DNA of 64,000 nt from Nodosilinea sp040396995 (GCA_040396995.1 JBBAWV010000005.1:1-64000), one strand, 5' to 3'; counted from the stretch's first letter, positions 17,323 through 26,108 are shown. Notes: generated by a model not told the origin, from the letters alone. A program made the numbers and translations.

Positions 17323-17745
17323 TCACTCGGTTGGTGGATGCCACCCAGCAGATATCCACGCCTGTCTGACGGCAACGGCATAGGGATTATTTAACTGCAA
17401 CGCTACTACAGTAGCGCGTCCGTTCGCAGTCAAGCCAGCAATGTAGGCACCATTATCTGACCAAGTAAAGTGGCGCGACCATTTCTGATTACGAGGATTG
17501 AACAATCTAACCTTGCGATTTGTTAGTGGGTCTTTAGCGTGAGTTTGGACTCCTTTGTATGAGTTGCATAAACGACACGCAAGCCATAGGTTTTCTTCGT
17601 CATCAGAGCCGCCTGCTGCTTTGGGAATGATGTGATCGATTTCCAAAATTCCCAAAATATACTTCTGAAGGCTGCGGCAGTAACCACACTGGTTATTGGC
17701 CGTTTCCCTTACTTTCTGTCGGAGGTCTTCAGGTATTTGGCTCAC
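17323..17745 (-). CDS. HNH endonuclease
   Basis: Protein of 140 residues with a complete zinc-stabilised HNH finger: Cys20 and Cys23, Asp37-His38 in LEIDHIIPKA, Asn52, Cys57 and Cys60, then Asn61. This is the metal-dependent nicking or cleaving fold found in restriction enzymes, homing endonucleases and toxins. After residue 70 comes a family-specific tail (VRLFNPRNQKWSRHFTW and GLTANGRATVVALQLN) seen in stand-alone cyanobacterial HNH proteins. The start overlaps the stop of the upstream gene by ATGA, so the two are translationally coupled. Confidence 0.88.
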   Translation of the reverse strand: MSQIPEDLRQKVRETANNQCGYCRSLQKYILGILEIDHIIPKAAGGSDDEENLWLACRLCNSYKGVQTHAKDPLTNRKVRLFNPRNQKWSRHFTWSDNGAYIAGLTANGRATVVALQLNNPYAVAVRQAWISAGWHPPTE

Positions 17746-18131
17746 TGGTTCAGGGGTTCTAGTAGTCCACGTTTGACGGCCTCGCTTAGGGCTGTTGCTT
17801 TGCGTAATAGACCTTCTTGATAAAGTTGCATGAGGGCTTGTAGCTCTAAGCGCTCATTGTCGGTGATGAGGTTTGCTTGTTGACGATCAAGTAATGCACT
17901 TAGTCGAGCATCTTGCTCTGGCTCCATCTGCAATTCTGTGAGTGCTAAAACTTGTTCGTCAGGGAGATCGGCTACGGGTGGAAGGTCGAGAATATTTAAG
18001 CTAACGGATGGAATAGAAAGTTGAATAGTATCTGCTAAAACACTGGCAATATCTCGGTTTGCAAGCCGCGCAAAGAGTTCAGCTCGTTGGTAAATTTCGT
18101 CTGGTAAAGTAATCGTAATTTGAGTGCTCAT
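17742..18131 (-). CDS. Unknown protein translationally coupled to the HNH endonuclease
   Basis: Protein of 129 residues. The first 30 residues (STQITITLPDEIYQRAELFARLANRDIASVLAD) read like a ribbon-helix-helix-type strand and helix, as in antitoxin N-termini. The rest is helical and charged, with DNERLELQALMQLYQEGLLRKATALSEAV. The stop overlaps the HNH start by four bases. A small DNA-binding-like protein upstream of and coupled to a nuclease suggests an antitoxin or accessory partner, but this is inference only. I cannot assign a named family with confidence. Confidence 0.6.
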   Translation of the reverse strand: MSTQITITLPDEIYQRAELFARLANRDIASVLADTIQLSIPSVSLNILDLPPVADLPDEQVLALTELQMEPEQDARLSALLDRQQANLITDNERLELQALMQLYQEGLLRKATALSEAVKRGLLEPLNQ

Positions 18132-18276
18132 AGCTTTCCTGGGCTTGCGACTAAAGGTGTGTAACAGGCTATGCTTTTCGTTTGCTGAAGTGACTGAAAA
18201 CCTTGTCTCACCAAGACATCAAATTGACTTATTGGCCTATATCCAGAAGCCCCCCTCACTGAAGATACTTCCCCAC

Positions 18277-18486
18277 TCATCGCCCTTCTAGCATTGCTGC
18301 CACCTCTTCGTCAGTTGGTGCAGGCTGATCGTTTTTTAACAACCCCCTCATCTGTTGAATGGCGGCAGAGCGGTCAGATTGAGTAATCGTCCTATTTTTG
18401 AGGGATTCAACAATTACAGCAATCAGCGTAAGCCGATCATCAGGCGGCAAGCTAAGGACTTGTGCTTTGAGTTCTTGTGACAACAT
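18277..18486 (-). CDS. Addiction-module component-like protein, copy 2
   Basis: Protein of 69 residues, close paralogue of 15947-16177; it ends seven residues earlier after MLEGR. It has the same LSQELKAQVLSLPPDDRL core. The DNA upstream also carries a DUF433 N-terminal stub (18487-18556, encoding IPLAIDLE) and the GTGGGC palindrome, as for copy 1. There is no DUF433 or DUF5615 gene downstream here; the HNH pair occupies the equivalent place, after a gap of about 145 bp. Confidence 0.65.
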   Translation of the reverse strand: MLSQELKAQVLSLPPDDRLTLIAVIVESLKNRTITQSDRSAAIQQMRGLLKNDQPAPTDEEVAAMLEGR

Positions 18487-18489
18487 AGG

Positions 18490-18592
18490 CTGATCCTAGG
18501 CTATGAGGTTTTTATGGGTTCGAGTTCAAGATCGATGGCGAGGGGAATAGATTTGATAGTTAGGTGGTGGTCAGTGCCCACCCTACTGACTT
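18490..18592 (-). repeat. DUF433 N-terminal stub and GTGGGC palindrome, copy 3
   Basis: The minus strand encodes IPLAIDLELEPIKTS then a stop, a degenerate copy of the DUF433 N-terminus. The palindromic element at about 18563-18592 follows. Equivalent to the segment at 16195-16282, offset by about 2.3 kb. Confidence 0.6.
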
Positions 18593-18600
18593 AAGCCCAC

Positions 18601-19638
18601 TTAAACTTCTTCTATTTTTATCTGGATTCTACTTCTGTTCTCTGAACAAAGATCAGGACACTGCCGACAAATTTCCTGAACTAAATCGAAACAGTTTTCA
18701 GCACAAAATACAAATCGAAAGCTACTACAAGCTTGCAACTTATTGAAATGCTCAACATCTTCTAAGGTTAGTGGAAAAAGCTTACTATCCTGCTTAATAA
18801 AATCGCTAAAGTGTTGCTTTTCTCGCATAATCAAAATCATTGTACTATTGAGAGGAAAAGAAATCTCAATACCCTCAGAAGTAATGCCGACAGAAGACAG
18901 ATGTGAATATCGAACAACTGGGTGATCCGAGGTAAATAAAGGTCGCCCTGTATGGTTAATCCCAATCATCCATACGTGATTGCTTAAAATCTGTGCAATT
19001 TCTGAGTAGTTATCAAGAATAAACTTAGCGTGTACTACTGCCAACCCCTCATTATATATTGATGATACAGTGGAATTAGATTCATTAAGGATAATAGACG
19101 TTAGGTCTGAAGCTAATCTTTCATTCAGCTTAGTAGAAGTCAACAACTGAAAATAATTAATTTGGTCAAGAACTACTTGCTCTAAAGCCTGTTTGGTCAG
19201 AGGCAGAGGCTCTATTGCTTGACGCATATCAACTATAAATTCTCGAAATTCCTTTGTCCGAAGAAATTGAATAGCAGTTATACAAGCTAAGTCTTGCCTT
19301 TGATCTGCTGTGATAGCATTAGTTGAATAAGTCTTGCCTACATGTTCAGAGGTGAGGCTCATTTTGAAAATACAACTTATTTTTTTCTGAATGTGCCTTA
19401 AAAATCTATCTTGTCTTGCCTCCAATTCTGAAAAAAATTGCTCAATAGTTTGAACAGATTTTGATTGACTAATGCTTTCGGGGAAGTCGTAAAAGGCCCT
19501 TTCGCTAGCCACGTTTCTCACATTGCTAGTAAAAATACGTTGATCAAATTTATCGAAAATAAAAATCTGAGACTTTTTACAACTAAAACTCTTAAGGTAT
19601 GACTGAGGTACATAGTGTTGATTAGTAGCTTGACTCAT
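18601..19638 (-). CDS. DUF4238 domain-containing protein
   Basis: Protein of 345 residues from ATG 19638 (an in-frame TTG at 19671 would add 11). DUF4238 is recognised by the opening NQHYVPQSYLKSFSCKKSQIFIFDKF and the mid-region block HVWMIGINHTGRPLFTSDHPVVRYS. The biochemical function of the family is unknown. The gene is clearly AT-richer than the flanking chromosome and sits at the right edge of the toxin-antitoxin island, directly downstream of a small unknown gene (19688-20044), so it is probably acquired DNA. Confidence 0.8.
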   Translation of the reverse strand: MSQATNQHYVPQSYLKSFSCKKSQIFIFDKFDQRIFTSNVRNVASERAFYDFPESISQSKSVQTIEQFFSELEARQDRFLRHIQKKISCIFKMSLTSEHVGKTYSTNAITADQRQDLACITAIQFLRTKEFREFIVDMRQAIEPLPLTKQALEQVVLDQINYFQLLTSTKLNERLASDLTSIILNESNSTVSSIYNEGLAVVHAKFILDNYSEIAQILSNHVWMIGINHTGRPLFTSDHPVVRYSHLSSVGITSEGIEISFPLNSTMILIMREKQHFSDFIKQDSKLFPLTLEDVEHFNKLQACSSFRFVFCAENCFDLVQEICRQCPDLCSENRSRIQIKIEEV

Positions 19639-19687
19639 TTTCCCAAAGAACGAACAATCTAAATTTTTCAAACTTCAATCTATATAC

Positions 19688-20044
19688 TTACTTATACTTG
19701 ATATTAATAATTGTTTCTCCTTTAGCTCCGACTGTGAAATTTGCATCGCAGGGAACACCTATCTCATGCAAACTAGTGCCAATATTTACGCCTGCTTCTT
19801 TAGCAATTTTTATCTCTAATTCATCAACTCCGTTTTCTTTTCCAGATCTGATTATTTCCTTGATATTCTCAAGGTCATTGTCTTTGCTTAGGGTCGCAGT
19901 ATTAATGATTTTTTGGGCCAGTGGCTCAATTAATAATTTATATTCATTGTAACCAAGAATAAGGCTTTTCCATCCGTGAGGAAAAGCAGCCTTGACGGCA
20001 ATGTTGGCTATATCATTGTAGTTGATCGAAACTTTTTTAGTCAT
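19688..20044 (-). CDS. Unknown small protein paired with DUF4238 gene
   Basis: Protein of 118 residues with no recognised domain. It opens TKKVSINYNDIANIAVKAAFPHGW, has an acidic-basic helical middle, and ends in a beta-like GVPCDANFTVGAKGETIINIKYK. No signal peptide or membrane segment. It lies 49 bp upstream of the DUF4238 ATG on the same strand, in equally AT-rich DNA, so the two genes were probably acquired together. A partner or immunity role is possible but unproven. Confidence 0.6.
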   Translation of the reverse strand: MTKKVSINYNDIANIAVKAAFPHGWKSLILGYNEYKLLIEPLAQKIINTATLSKDNDLENIKEIIRSGKENGVDELEIKIAKEAGVNIGTSLHEIGVPCDANFTVGAKGETIINIKYK

Positions 20045-20151
20045 GACTTTGTCTCCCTAGGAGTTTCAGGGTATTGATATTAGGACACCTCGAAAAATAA
20101 AAGTCTTATTTGAAAACCTGTTTGACAGATGTGCTGAACCAGGTATTATCC

Positions 20152-23100
20152 CTAATCCCCCTCATCAATCACCGCACCGCGATCCAATAATAGCAACGTT
20201 CTCAGTTGGTCGGTGTCGAGTTCCGTTAGCCAGTTTTCGCCAGCGCTGACCACCTGTTCCGAGAGGGCTTTTTTGCTTTCGATCATCTCGTGGATGCGTT
20301 CCTCTAGGGTGCCGGAGCAGACGAACTTGTGGACTTGCACATTGCGGGTTTGGCCAATGCGGAAGGCGCGGTCGGTGGCTTGGTTTTCTACGGCGGGGTT
20401 CCACCAGCGGTCGAAGTGGAAAACGTGGTTGGCGCGGGTGAGGTTGAGGCCCACGCCCCCGGCCTTGAGGGAGAGGATGAACAGGCGGGGGGCGGCGGGG
20501 TCGTTTTGGAAGCGGTCTACCATGGCCGAGCGCTGGGTTTGGCTGGTACTGCCGTAGAGGAACAGCGATTCGTAGCCCAGGTGGGAGGAGAGGTGGCGTT
20601 GCAGCAGCTTGCCCCACTCGGCAAACTGGGTGAAGATCAGGGCGCGATCTCCGGCGGCGACCAGCTCTTCCACCATTTCATCCAGCCGTTGCAGCTTTAC
20701 AGAGCGGCCCTTCAGGCCCAGGCCAGATTCTTGCAAAAACAGGGCGGGGTGGTTGCAGATTTGTTTGAGTCGGGTCAGCAGAGCGAGGATTTGCCCTTTG
20801 CGCTGCACGCCACTGGCTTCGTCGAGGCTGGCGAGGGCGGCATCAACGGTTTGCTGGTAGAGGTTGGCCTGTTCGGTGGAGAGGCCGCAGAAGACGGTCA
20901 TTTCCTGCTTTTCGGGCAGGTCTTGGATGATGGTGCGGTCGGTTTTGAGGCGGCGCAGAATGAAGGGCTGCACCAGGGATTTGAGGGTCTTGAGGGAAGC
21001 GACGTCGCCGTAGCGCTCGATGGGGGTGGCAAAGCGGCGCTGGAAGAAGTTTTTTGGCCCCAAATAGCCCGGATTGAGGAAATCCATGATTGACCATAGT
21101 TCGGTCAGGCGGTTTTCTACGGGGGTTCCGGTCAGGGCGATACGAAACTGGGCTTCCAGTTGGCGGACGGCCTTGGATTGCTTGGCTTCGGCGTTTTTGA
21201 TGTTCTGGGCTTCGTCTAGCACCAGGCACTGCCAGTCCACCGCTTGCAGGGATTTGAGGTCGCGATGCATCAGGGCATAGCTGGTGATGACCAGGGATTT
21301 GGTGTCGGCAATTTTGGCGAAGGTGCTGCCCTTGGGGCGTTTGTCGCCGTGGTAGACCAGGGTTTTGAGCTTGGGGGCAAAGCGTTGCACCTCCTTGGCC
21401 CAGTTGCCCAGCACCGAGGTGGGGCACACCAGCAGCACCGGAGATTCCAGCCAGTCGTTGGCTTGCAGATGCAGCAAAAAGGCGATCAGCTGGATGGTTT
21501 TGCCCAAGCCCATGTCGTCCGCCAGACAGGCACCCAGCCCCCACTGCTCCAAAAAGGCCAGCCAGGAGACGCCACGGGCTTGGTAGGGGCGCAGTTTGCC
21601 TTTGAATCCGGGCGGTTCCGCCATTTCGGCCAGGGTTTGGTTGCCCGTGGTCAGGGTGTCGATCAGTTGTTGCAGGGAGCCGGATGCCTCGAAGCTAACG
21701 ACGGGGAGCTTGTCGATCAGTTGCGTGTCTCCGGTGCTGATCCGCAGGGCATCTTCCACCGACAGGGGAGCCGCCGTTTTCTGGCCTTCCAAAAACCGCT
21801 GAGCCGCCTTCACATCCTGGGGCCGCAGTTCCACCCACTTGCCGTTAATTTCCACTAGGGGCGACCCTTGGCGAATGAGCTGCTGAAATTCCTTGGCGCT
21901 CAGGGTTTCCCCGGCCAGGGACAGTTCCCACTTGAAATTGAGCAAACTCTTGAGGCCCAAGCGCTGCCGCTGCTGGCTGGGGGGCACTTCGGCTTGGACT
22001 TTCAGGCCCAGACGGCTGCGGGTGTCGTCCATCGAAGGGGCAAGACCGGGGGGAAAGGCCACCTCCACGCCGTTGTCCTGGAGCAGCCACGCCGAAGCCT
22101 TGATGAACTGGTACGCCTGGATGGGGTCGAGGGTGCAGTGGGTGGGGTGGGGCTGCTTCAGGCTGTCGCGGATGGGGTCATAGAATCGGGCGGCGCGACC
22201 CAGTCCGGCCAATAGGGTTTCCTGGGGATCTTGCAGAATGGCCCCCTGATGCCGCAGTTCCGCCACGGGTTGCTGCCAGATGTACTCGGCGCTGGGTTGC
22301 CAGTCGGGTACGGCCACGGATTGCAGGTGGTAGCGCAGTTGCCAAGGGTTTTCTAGGGTGTCCGGCGGTTGCAACACCAGCCGTAGCCGAAATTGATAGG
22401 CCGGATCCGCCGCCAGGGTTTGCAGGGGCGTTGTCCAGGTGGTGAGGGCTTCCTGGAGGCGCTTTGCCGCCACCGGGGGCGCTTCTAGGGAATTTTTGGC
22501 ACTAGTCAATGCCTGAAGCCAGGGCTGAAGGGGCAGTTCTTGACCCAGATTGCTGAGGCTGAGGGGTTGCTCCTGGGCGGCTTGGCGCATCTGATGATCC
22601 ACCTGAGCCGTCAGCAAACTCACGAGTAATTCCTGGGGAGCGGTCAACGGAGCGATGCAACTGAGGCTGGGTTCCGCCTTGCCCAGGGCTAGATAGCTCC
22701 GACACAGGAGGGGCATGGTGTGGGAGAAATTCCGCAAACGCTCCTGATCGGCGGCACTGTCAAACAGCGGTCGCCAGCCCGCTGCCAGGGTTTGGCTGGT
22801 CAGTTCAATCGTCGGTAGCACCTTGCCCCGCGCCAGCAAACTCAGCCCCCAGCGGGCAACATGGCCCCAAAATCGGGTGTCGGCACCGAGGGTATCGGCC
22901 CCCAGTTCCACCCCTTGGCCCAAGGGTAAGGCCAGCAGCAGGGGCAAGACATCCGCCGCCGATAGCCACCAGCCCTGAAGTTGCCAAGGATGCAGCACCT
23001 TCACCGCCTGAATCTCAGGCCCGTCGGGAGGCCCATCATCAGGATCTTCTGAACCGCCATAGGCCGAATGAATCGGATGAATCGCGCCATAGCCAGCCCA

Positions 23101-23490
23101 ATTATCGCTGTCGTGATCGGTCTGACTGTGGGCGTCCTGACGGTTGCTATCTAAATGCGATGGCAAATGCAGGATGCACTGTCCCCAACTGGGTTCAGAT
23201 CCCTTGCGAGTCGTTCCCTTGGTAAGGCGCTTTCCGGTGCTGGTCGCGGCTTTGCGACGGGTGCCCTCAGCGGTGAGGGCGGCGGGTAGCAGCGTTCCCT
23301 CCCCCTTGCCGAGGATGGCCTGTTGCAACCGGGTCAACAAGGCATTCAGTTCGGTTTGATCAATGGCGTAGGGATGGAGGTGTACCTGTTCCCAGGCAGC
23401 AAAACCCTCCTGGGTCAATGGCTTCCAGGCTTCCCCCCAAAGGAAAAACTGCTGTGCCTGCGGAAACCAACCGATGTGTAGTGTTGCCAT
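20152..23490 (-). CDS. SNF2-family DNA-dependent ATPase/helicase
   Basis: Large SWI2/SNF2-type protein of 1112 residues. The N-terminal half (about 1-600) is the bacterial SNF2-associated region of unknown role, with low-complexity charged stretches near residues 80-150. The motor starts with LRPYQARGVSWL; Walker A is in LADDMGLGKT at about residue 655, DEAQ at about 758 and LTGTPVENRL follows. The C-terminal RecA-like lobe carries LILSLKAGGVGLNLTRANHVFHFDRWWNPAVE, QATDRAFRIGQ and the closing residues. Bacterial homologues (HepA/RapA-like in the broad sense) remodel protein-nucleic acid complexes. The gene is GC-rich and codon-typical of the host. Confidence 0.9.
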   Translation of the reverse strand: MATLHIGWFPQAQQFFLWGEAWKPLTQEGFAAWEQVHLHPYAIDQTELNALLTRLQQAILGKGEGTLLPAALTAEGTRRKAATSTGKRLTKGTTRKGSEPSWGQCILHLPSHLDSNRQDAHSQTDHDSDNWAGYGAIHPIHSAYGGSEDPDDGPPDGPEIQAVKVLHPWQLQGWWLSAADVLPLLLALPLGQGVELGADTLGADTRFWGHVARWGLSLLARGKVLPTIELTSQTLAAGWRPLFDSAADQERLRNFSHTMPLLCRSYLALGKAEPSLSCIAPLTAPQELLVSLLTAQVDHQMRQAAQEQPLSLSNLGQELPLQPWLQALTSAKNSLEAPPVAAKRLQEALTTWTTPLQTLAADPAYQFRLRLVLQPPDTLENPWQLRYHLQSVAVPDWQPSAEYIWQQPVAELRHQGAILQDPQETLLAGLGRAARFYDPIRDSLKQPHPTHCTLDPIQAYQFIKASAWLLQDNGVEVAFPPGLAPSMDDTRSRLGLKVQAEVPPSQQRQRLGLKSLLNFKWELSLAGETLSAKEFQQLIRQGSPLVEINGKWVELRPQDVKAAQRFLEGQKTAAPLSVEDALRISTGDTQLIDKLPVVSFEASGSLQQLIDTLTTGNQTLAEMAEPPGFKGKLRPYQARGVSWLAFLEQWGLGACLADDMGLGKTIQLIAFLLHLQANDWLESPVLLVCPTSVLGNWAKEVQRFAPKLKTLVYHGDKRPKGSTFAKIADTKSLVITSYALMHRDLKSLQAVDWQCLVLDEAQNIKNAEAKQSKAVRQLEAQFRIALTGTPVENRLTELWSIMDFLNPGYLGPKNFFQRRFATPIERYGDVASLKTLKSLVQPFILRRLKTDRTIIQDLPEKQEMTVFCGLSTEQANLYQQTVDAALASLDEASGVQRKGQILALLTRLKQICNHPALFLQESGLGLKGRSVKLQRLDEMVEELVAAGDRALIFTQFAEWGKLLQRHLSSHLGYESLFLYGSTSQTQRSAMVDRFQNDPAAPRLFILSLKAGGVGLNLTRANHVFHFDRWWNPAVENQATDRAFRIGQTRNVQVHKFVCSGTLEERIHEMIESKKALSEQVVSAGENWLTELDTDQLRTLLLLDRGAVIDEGD

Positions 23491-24001
23491 TAACCTATCT
23501 TACCGACTCGCTCAAATCGCGCTAAACCAAGCCTATCGGACTACTAGTCAGCCCTTTAGGCAGAGCTACGCTCCTGTTTCATCCCCAGCCCCAGGGGCTA
23601 ATACGAACGAAACGACCTACCTAACCCGTTTATCTTACCCCCTTTCGTTGGGATAGATTTGCAGGTGGAATCACAACCTTGTCCAAAGTCTACAAGGTTG
23701 TCAGTCTATGGAATGATAAAAAACACGAAAATCATCTCCGGCCCACCGCCCTAGCAGACCAGAGCAGCAATATTTCCTCAAGTAAGAAGACTGCTCTTCA
23801 ATCGCGTCCCTGCCACACAGGGCTTGCCAAAATGAATCTGGGAATCAGCGGAGATTCTGTCCATATCAATACCCAATCCCATTGAAAGAAACATCCTTAG
23901 GCGGCTGGCTCTAATCAAAAAGCCTAAATTCTAAAACCGTGAACGTTAGAAAGGGATGATAATTCATCGGTCACCACCCAGTGGGTTGGCACTGTATATA
24001 T
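23491..24001. other. Intergenic stretch, no gene seen
   Basis: About 500 bp between the SNF2 gene and a short remnant frame. Only weak open frames without ribosome-binding sites are present. The AT-richer part at 23640-23990 has no recognisable repeat. Confidence 0.5.
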
Positions 24002-24097
24002 CTAGCGTAGGGCAAACTGCTCAAACGACAGATACTTTTCGAGGTATTTCAGAAGACTCTTAGTGTAGCTATCCTCACCGTAAAAACTCAGTGATTT
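24002..24097 (-). pseudogene. Short open remnant downstream of xthA
   Basis: A 32-codon minus-strand frame, without a start codon, that ends in TAG at 24002 and encodes DSYTKSLLKYLEKYLSFEQ. The peptide looks like a genuine helical C-terminus rather than random sequence. It overlaps the xthA stop in a different frame. I cannot name the parent family. Confidence 0.3.
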
Positions 24098-24881
24098 AAT
24101 ATTCCACTACCACTGGGGTATGGTCGCTGGGTTTTTCTAGGCGGCGGGGTTCGAGGTCAATGGTGCAGGCGGTAGCTCGTGCGTACAATGGGGCGGAAAG
24201 ATAGTGGTGGTCAATGCGCCAGCCCATATTGCGGCGGAAGGATGCGGCGCGGTAATCCCACCAGCTAAAGTGCCCACCTTCGTCGGTGAACTTGCGAAAA
24301 GCATCGGCCAAACCCACAGAAAGCACGTCCCGCAGAGTTTCCCGCTCCACCGGAGAGGACATGATGTGTTTGTCCTTGCCCTCTGGGTTGTAGATGTCCT
24401 TGTCCTCTAGGGCAATGTTGAAGTCACCGCAAACGTTGAGGTTGGGATAGTCCTTTAGCAAGGCCGCTAGGTATTCCTTCAAACAGACTAGCCACTTGAG
24501 TTTGTACTCATACTTTTCGCTACCGATGGAGTTGCCGTTGGGGACGTAGAGGTTCACCACGTAGGCGTCGCCCCACTGTCCGGCAATGACGCGCTTTTGG
24601 TCGTCCAAATCACCGACCTGGTCTTCCCCTAGCACGGCGGCAAACCCCCGCTGCACGTTCTCCATCGGCTGGCGACTGATCAATGCCACGCCATTGTAGG
24701 ATTTTTGGCCATAAATATAGGTGTGGTAGCCCAAGGACTCAAAGGCCGCTGCCGGAAAGTCGGCATCCACTACCTTGGTTTCCTGCAAACACAGCACCTC
24801 CACCGGGTTAGCCTGGAGCCATTGCACGGCATGGTCAAGGCGAGAGCGGATGGAGTTGACGTTCCAGGTGGCAACTTTCAT
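24096..24881 (-). CDS. xth: Exodeoxyribonuclease III (Xth-type AP endonuclease)
   Basis: Base-excision-repair enzyme that incises DNA at abasic sites and has 3' phosphodiesterase and exonuclease activity. 261 residues from ATG 24881: MKVATWNVNSIRSRLDH (Asn7 metal site), LCLQETKV (catalytic Glu), NLYVPNGN, VCGDFNIALEDKDIYN (Asp and Asn) and the C-terminal SDHTPVVV (Asp-His). The frame stays open upstream to 25130, but those 83 extra codons encode the start of an IS5-type transposase, so automated calls may report a false 344-residue fusion. MKVATWN is the usual start of the family. Confidence 0.93.
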   Translation of the reverse strand: MKVATWNVNSIRSRLDHAVQWLQANPVEVLCLQETKVVDADFPAAAFESLGYHTYIYGQKSYNGVALISRQPMENVQRGFAAVLGEDQVGDLDDQKRVIAGQWGDAYVVNLYVPNGNSIGSEKYEYKLKWLVCLKEYLAALLKDYPNLNVCGDFNIALEDKDIYNPEGKDKHIMSSPVERETLRDVLSVGLADAFRKFTDEGGHFSWWDYRAASFRRNMGWRIDHHYLSAPLYARATACTIDLEPRRLEKPSDHTPVVVEY

Positions 24882-24959
24882 GGTGTGTGGGGCGACAAAA
24901 TCACAGTCTTCTAGCTTAAAGGTGGATTGGCCGCAAGGGAAGAACTGGGGAGCGAACAA

Positions 24960-25130
24960 CGAGAATGCAAAAATCGTCGGATCGCTGTAGGTCGGTGAGG
25001 CGTCTCGCCATCCCGTTGGCGTGGTCACAAACCACGGTTTGACGGGCTCCTCGCTCAACCCAATCGTGAGACTTCCGCGCTGCTTGAGTCCAGCGTTATA
25101 CTCAGACCAGTTACGGACTCGGTACGGCAT
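24960..25130 (-). pseudogene. N-terminal fragment of an IS5-type transposase
   Basis: Minus-strand frame from ATG 25130 encoding YRVRNWSEYNAGLKQRGSL and, further on, GASPTYSD-like WRDASPTYSDPTIF, the characteristic opening of IS5-like DDE transposases. Similarity stops after about 55 residues, and the frame then runs on without a stop into xth. The rest of the element is gone. The IS promoter region may now drive xth. Confidence 0.8.
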
Positions 25131-25220
25131 CGATCCAAGGGTTTCGATGGTACTTAAACCTTAGGCTATCCGCCTTCCGTAACACCCTATTCATGCAACA
25201 ACGCCGTTTTGAGGTGCTTT

Positions 25221-26090
25221 GTGTTTGCCGTTGCCCTAAAAGCTGGCCCTACGCCTACGTACGTCCTGTCGGATCTGGAAACCTCGTCCCAGTTGGAGTT
25301 GGTGCCCCATCGGGGGGGAATTGCGACCCGTTGGCAGGTGGAAGGTCAGGAAATTCTGTACTTTGACGAAGACCGCTTTGCCGACCCTACCCTCTCGGTG
25401 CGGGGCGGGATTCCCATCCTATTTCCCATTTGCGGCAACCTGCCCAACAACGAGTATCACCTTGACGGCCAGACCTACCACCTCAAGCAGCATGGCTTTG
25501 CCCGCGACCTTCCCTGGCAAGCTACCGATCAAAGCACCACCGATGCTGCCAGCCTCACCCTGGAGTTGGGGAGTTCCGACGCCACGTTGACCCAGTATCC
25601 CTTTGCCTTTCGGCTGTTGTTTACTTTTGTGCTCTCTGGCCATCGGTTAGAGCTACGGCAACAATTTACCAACCTTTCGGATCGAGCCATGCCCTTCTCT
25701 ACTGGGCTGCATCCCTACTTCTTGGCCAGCGATAAACAGCAGCTTGAGTTTGAAATTCCCTCTACCCAGTTCCAAAACCACCTAACAGGACAAGTGGAAC
25801 CCTTTAACGGCCAGTTTGACTTTAGCAGGCCCGAAATTGACCTCGCCTTCCAAAACCTAACTGCCACCGCCGCCACCGTCACCGACCACCACCTACGCCG
25901 ACGGCTCACCCTCTCTTGGAGCGAAGCCTATACTCGGCTGGTATTTTGGACAGTGCAGGGCAAGGGCTACTATTGCCTCGAACCCTGGACAGGCCCCCGC
26001 AATGCCATGAACAGCGGCGACAGCCTGTTGCTAATTTCACCCCAGCAAACCCTAGAAACCTCTGTCCGCATGGCGGTGGCGCTGTTGTAG
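25221..26090 (+). CDS. Aldose 1-epimerase family protein
   Basis: Galactose-mutarotase-like beta-sandwich protein of 289 residues, of the YeaD/glucose-6-phosphate 1-epimerase-related group common in cyanobacteria. RGGIPILFPICGNLPNN, then HGFARDLPW with the catalytic-type His, then FSTGLHPYF with a second His, and near the end CLEPWTGPRNAMN with the Glu. The longest frame opens with TTG at 25209. I prefer GTG 25221 (VFAVALKAG), which has GAGGTG just upstream and fits homologue length. The IS630 remnant lies immediately downstream on the opposite strand. Confidence 0.82.
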   Translation: MFAVALKAGPTPTYVLSDLETSSQLELVPHRGGIATRWQVEGQEILYFDEDRFADPTLSVRGGIPILFPICGNLPNNEYHLDGQTYHLKQHGFARDLPWQATDQSTTDAASLTLELGSSDATLTQYPFAFRLLFTFVLSGHRLELRQQFTNLSDRAMPFSTGLHPYFLASDKQQLEFEIPSTQFQNHLTGQVEPFNGQFDFSRPEIDLAFQNLTATAATVTDHHLRRRLTLSWSEAYTRLVFWTVQGKGYYCLEPWTGPRNAMNSGDSLLLISPQQTLETSVRMAVALL

Positions 26091-26108
26091 GGCTCGGCGT
26101 TGCATACC

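Noticed and set aside
20329..21858. Long plus-strand frames opposite the SNF2 gene
   Set aside because: They are antisense shadows caused by GC-rich codon use; the minus frame has all SNF2 motifs.
24882..25130. An 83-residue N-terminal extension of exonuclease III
   Set aside because: The residues match the start of IS5-type transposases, and the family start MKVATWN is present at 24881.
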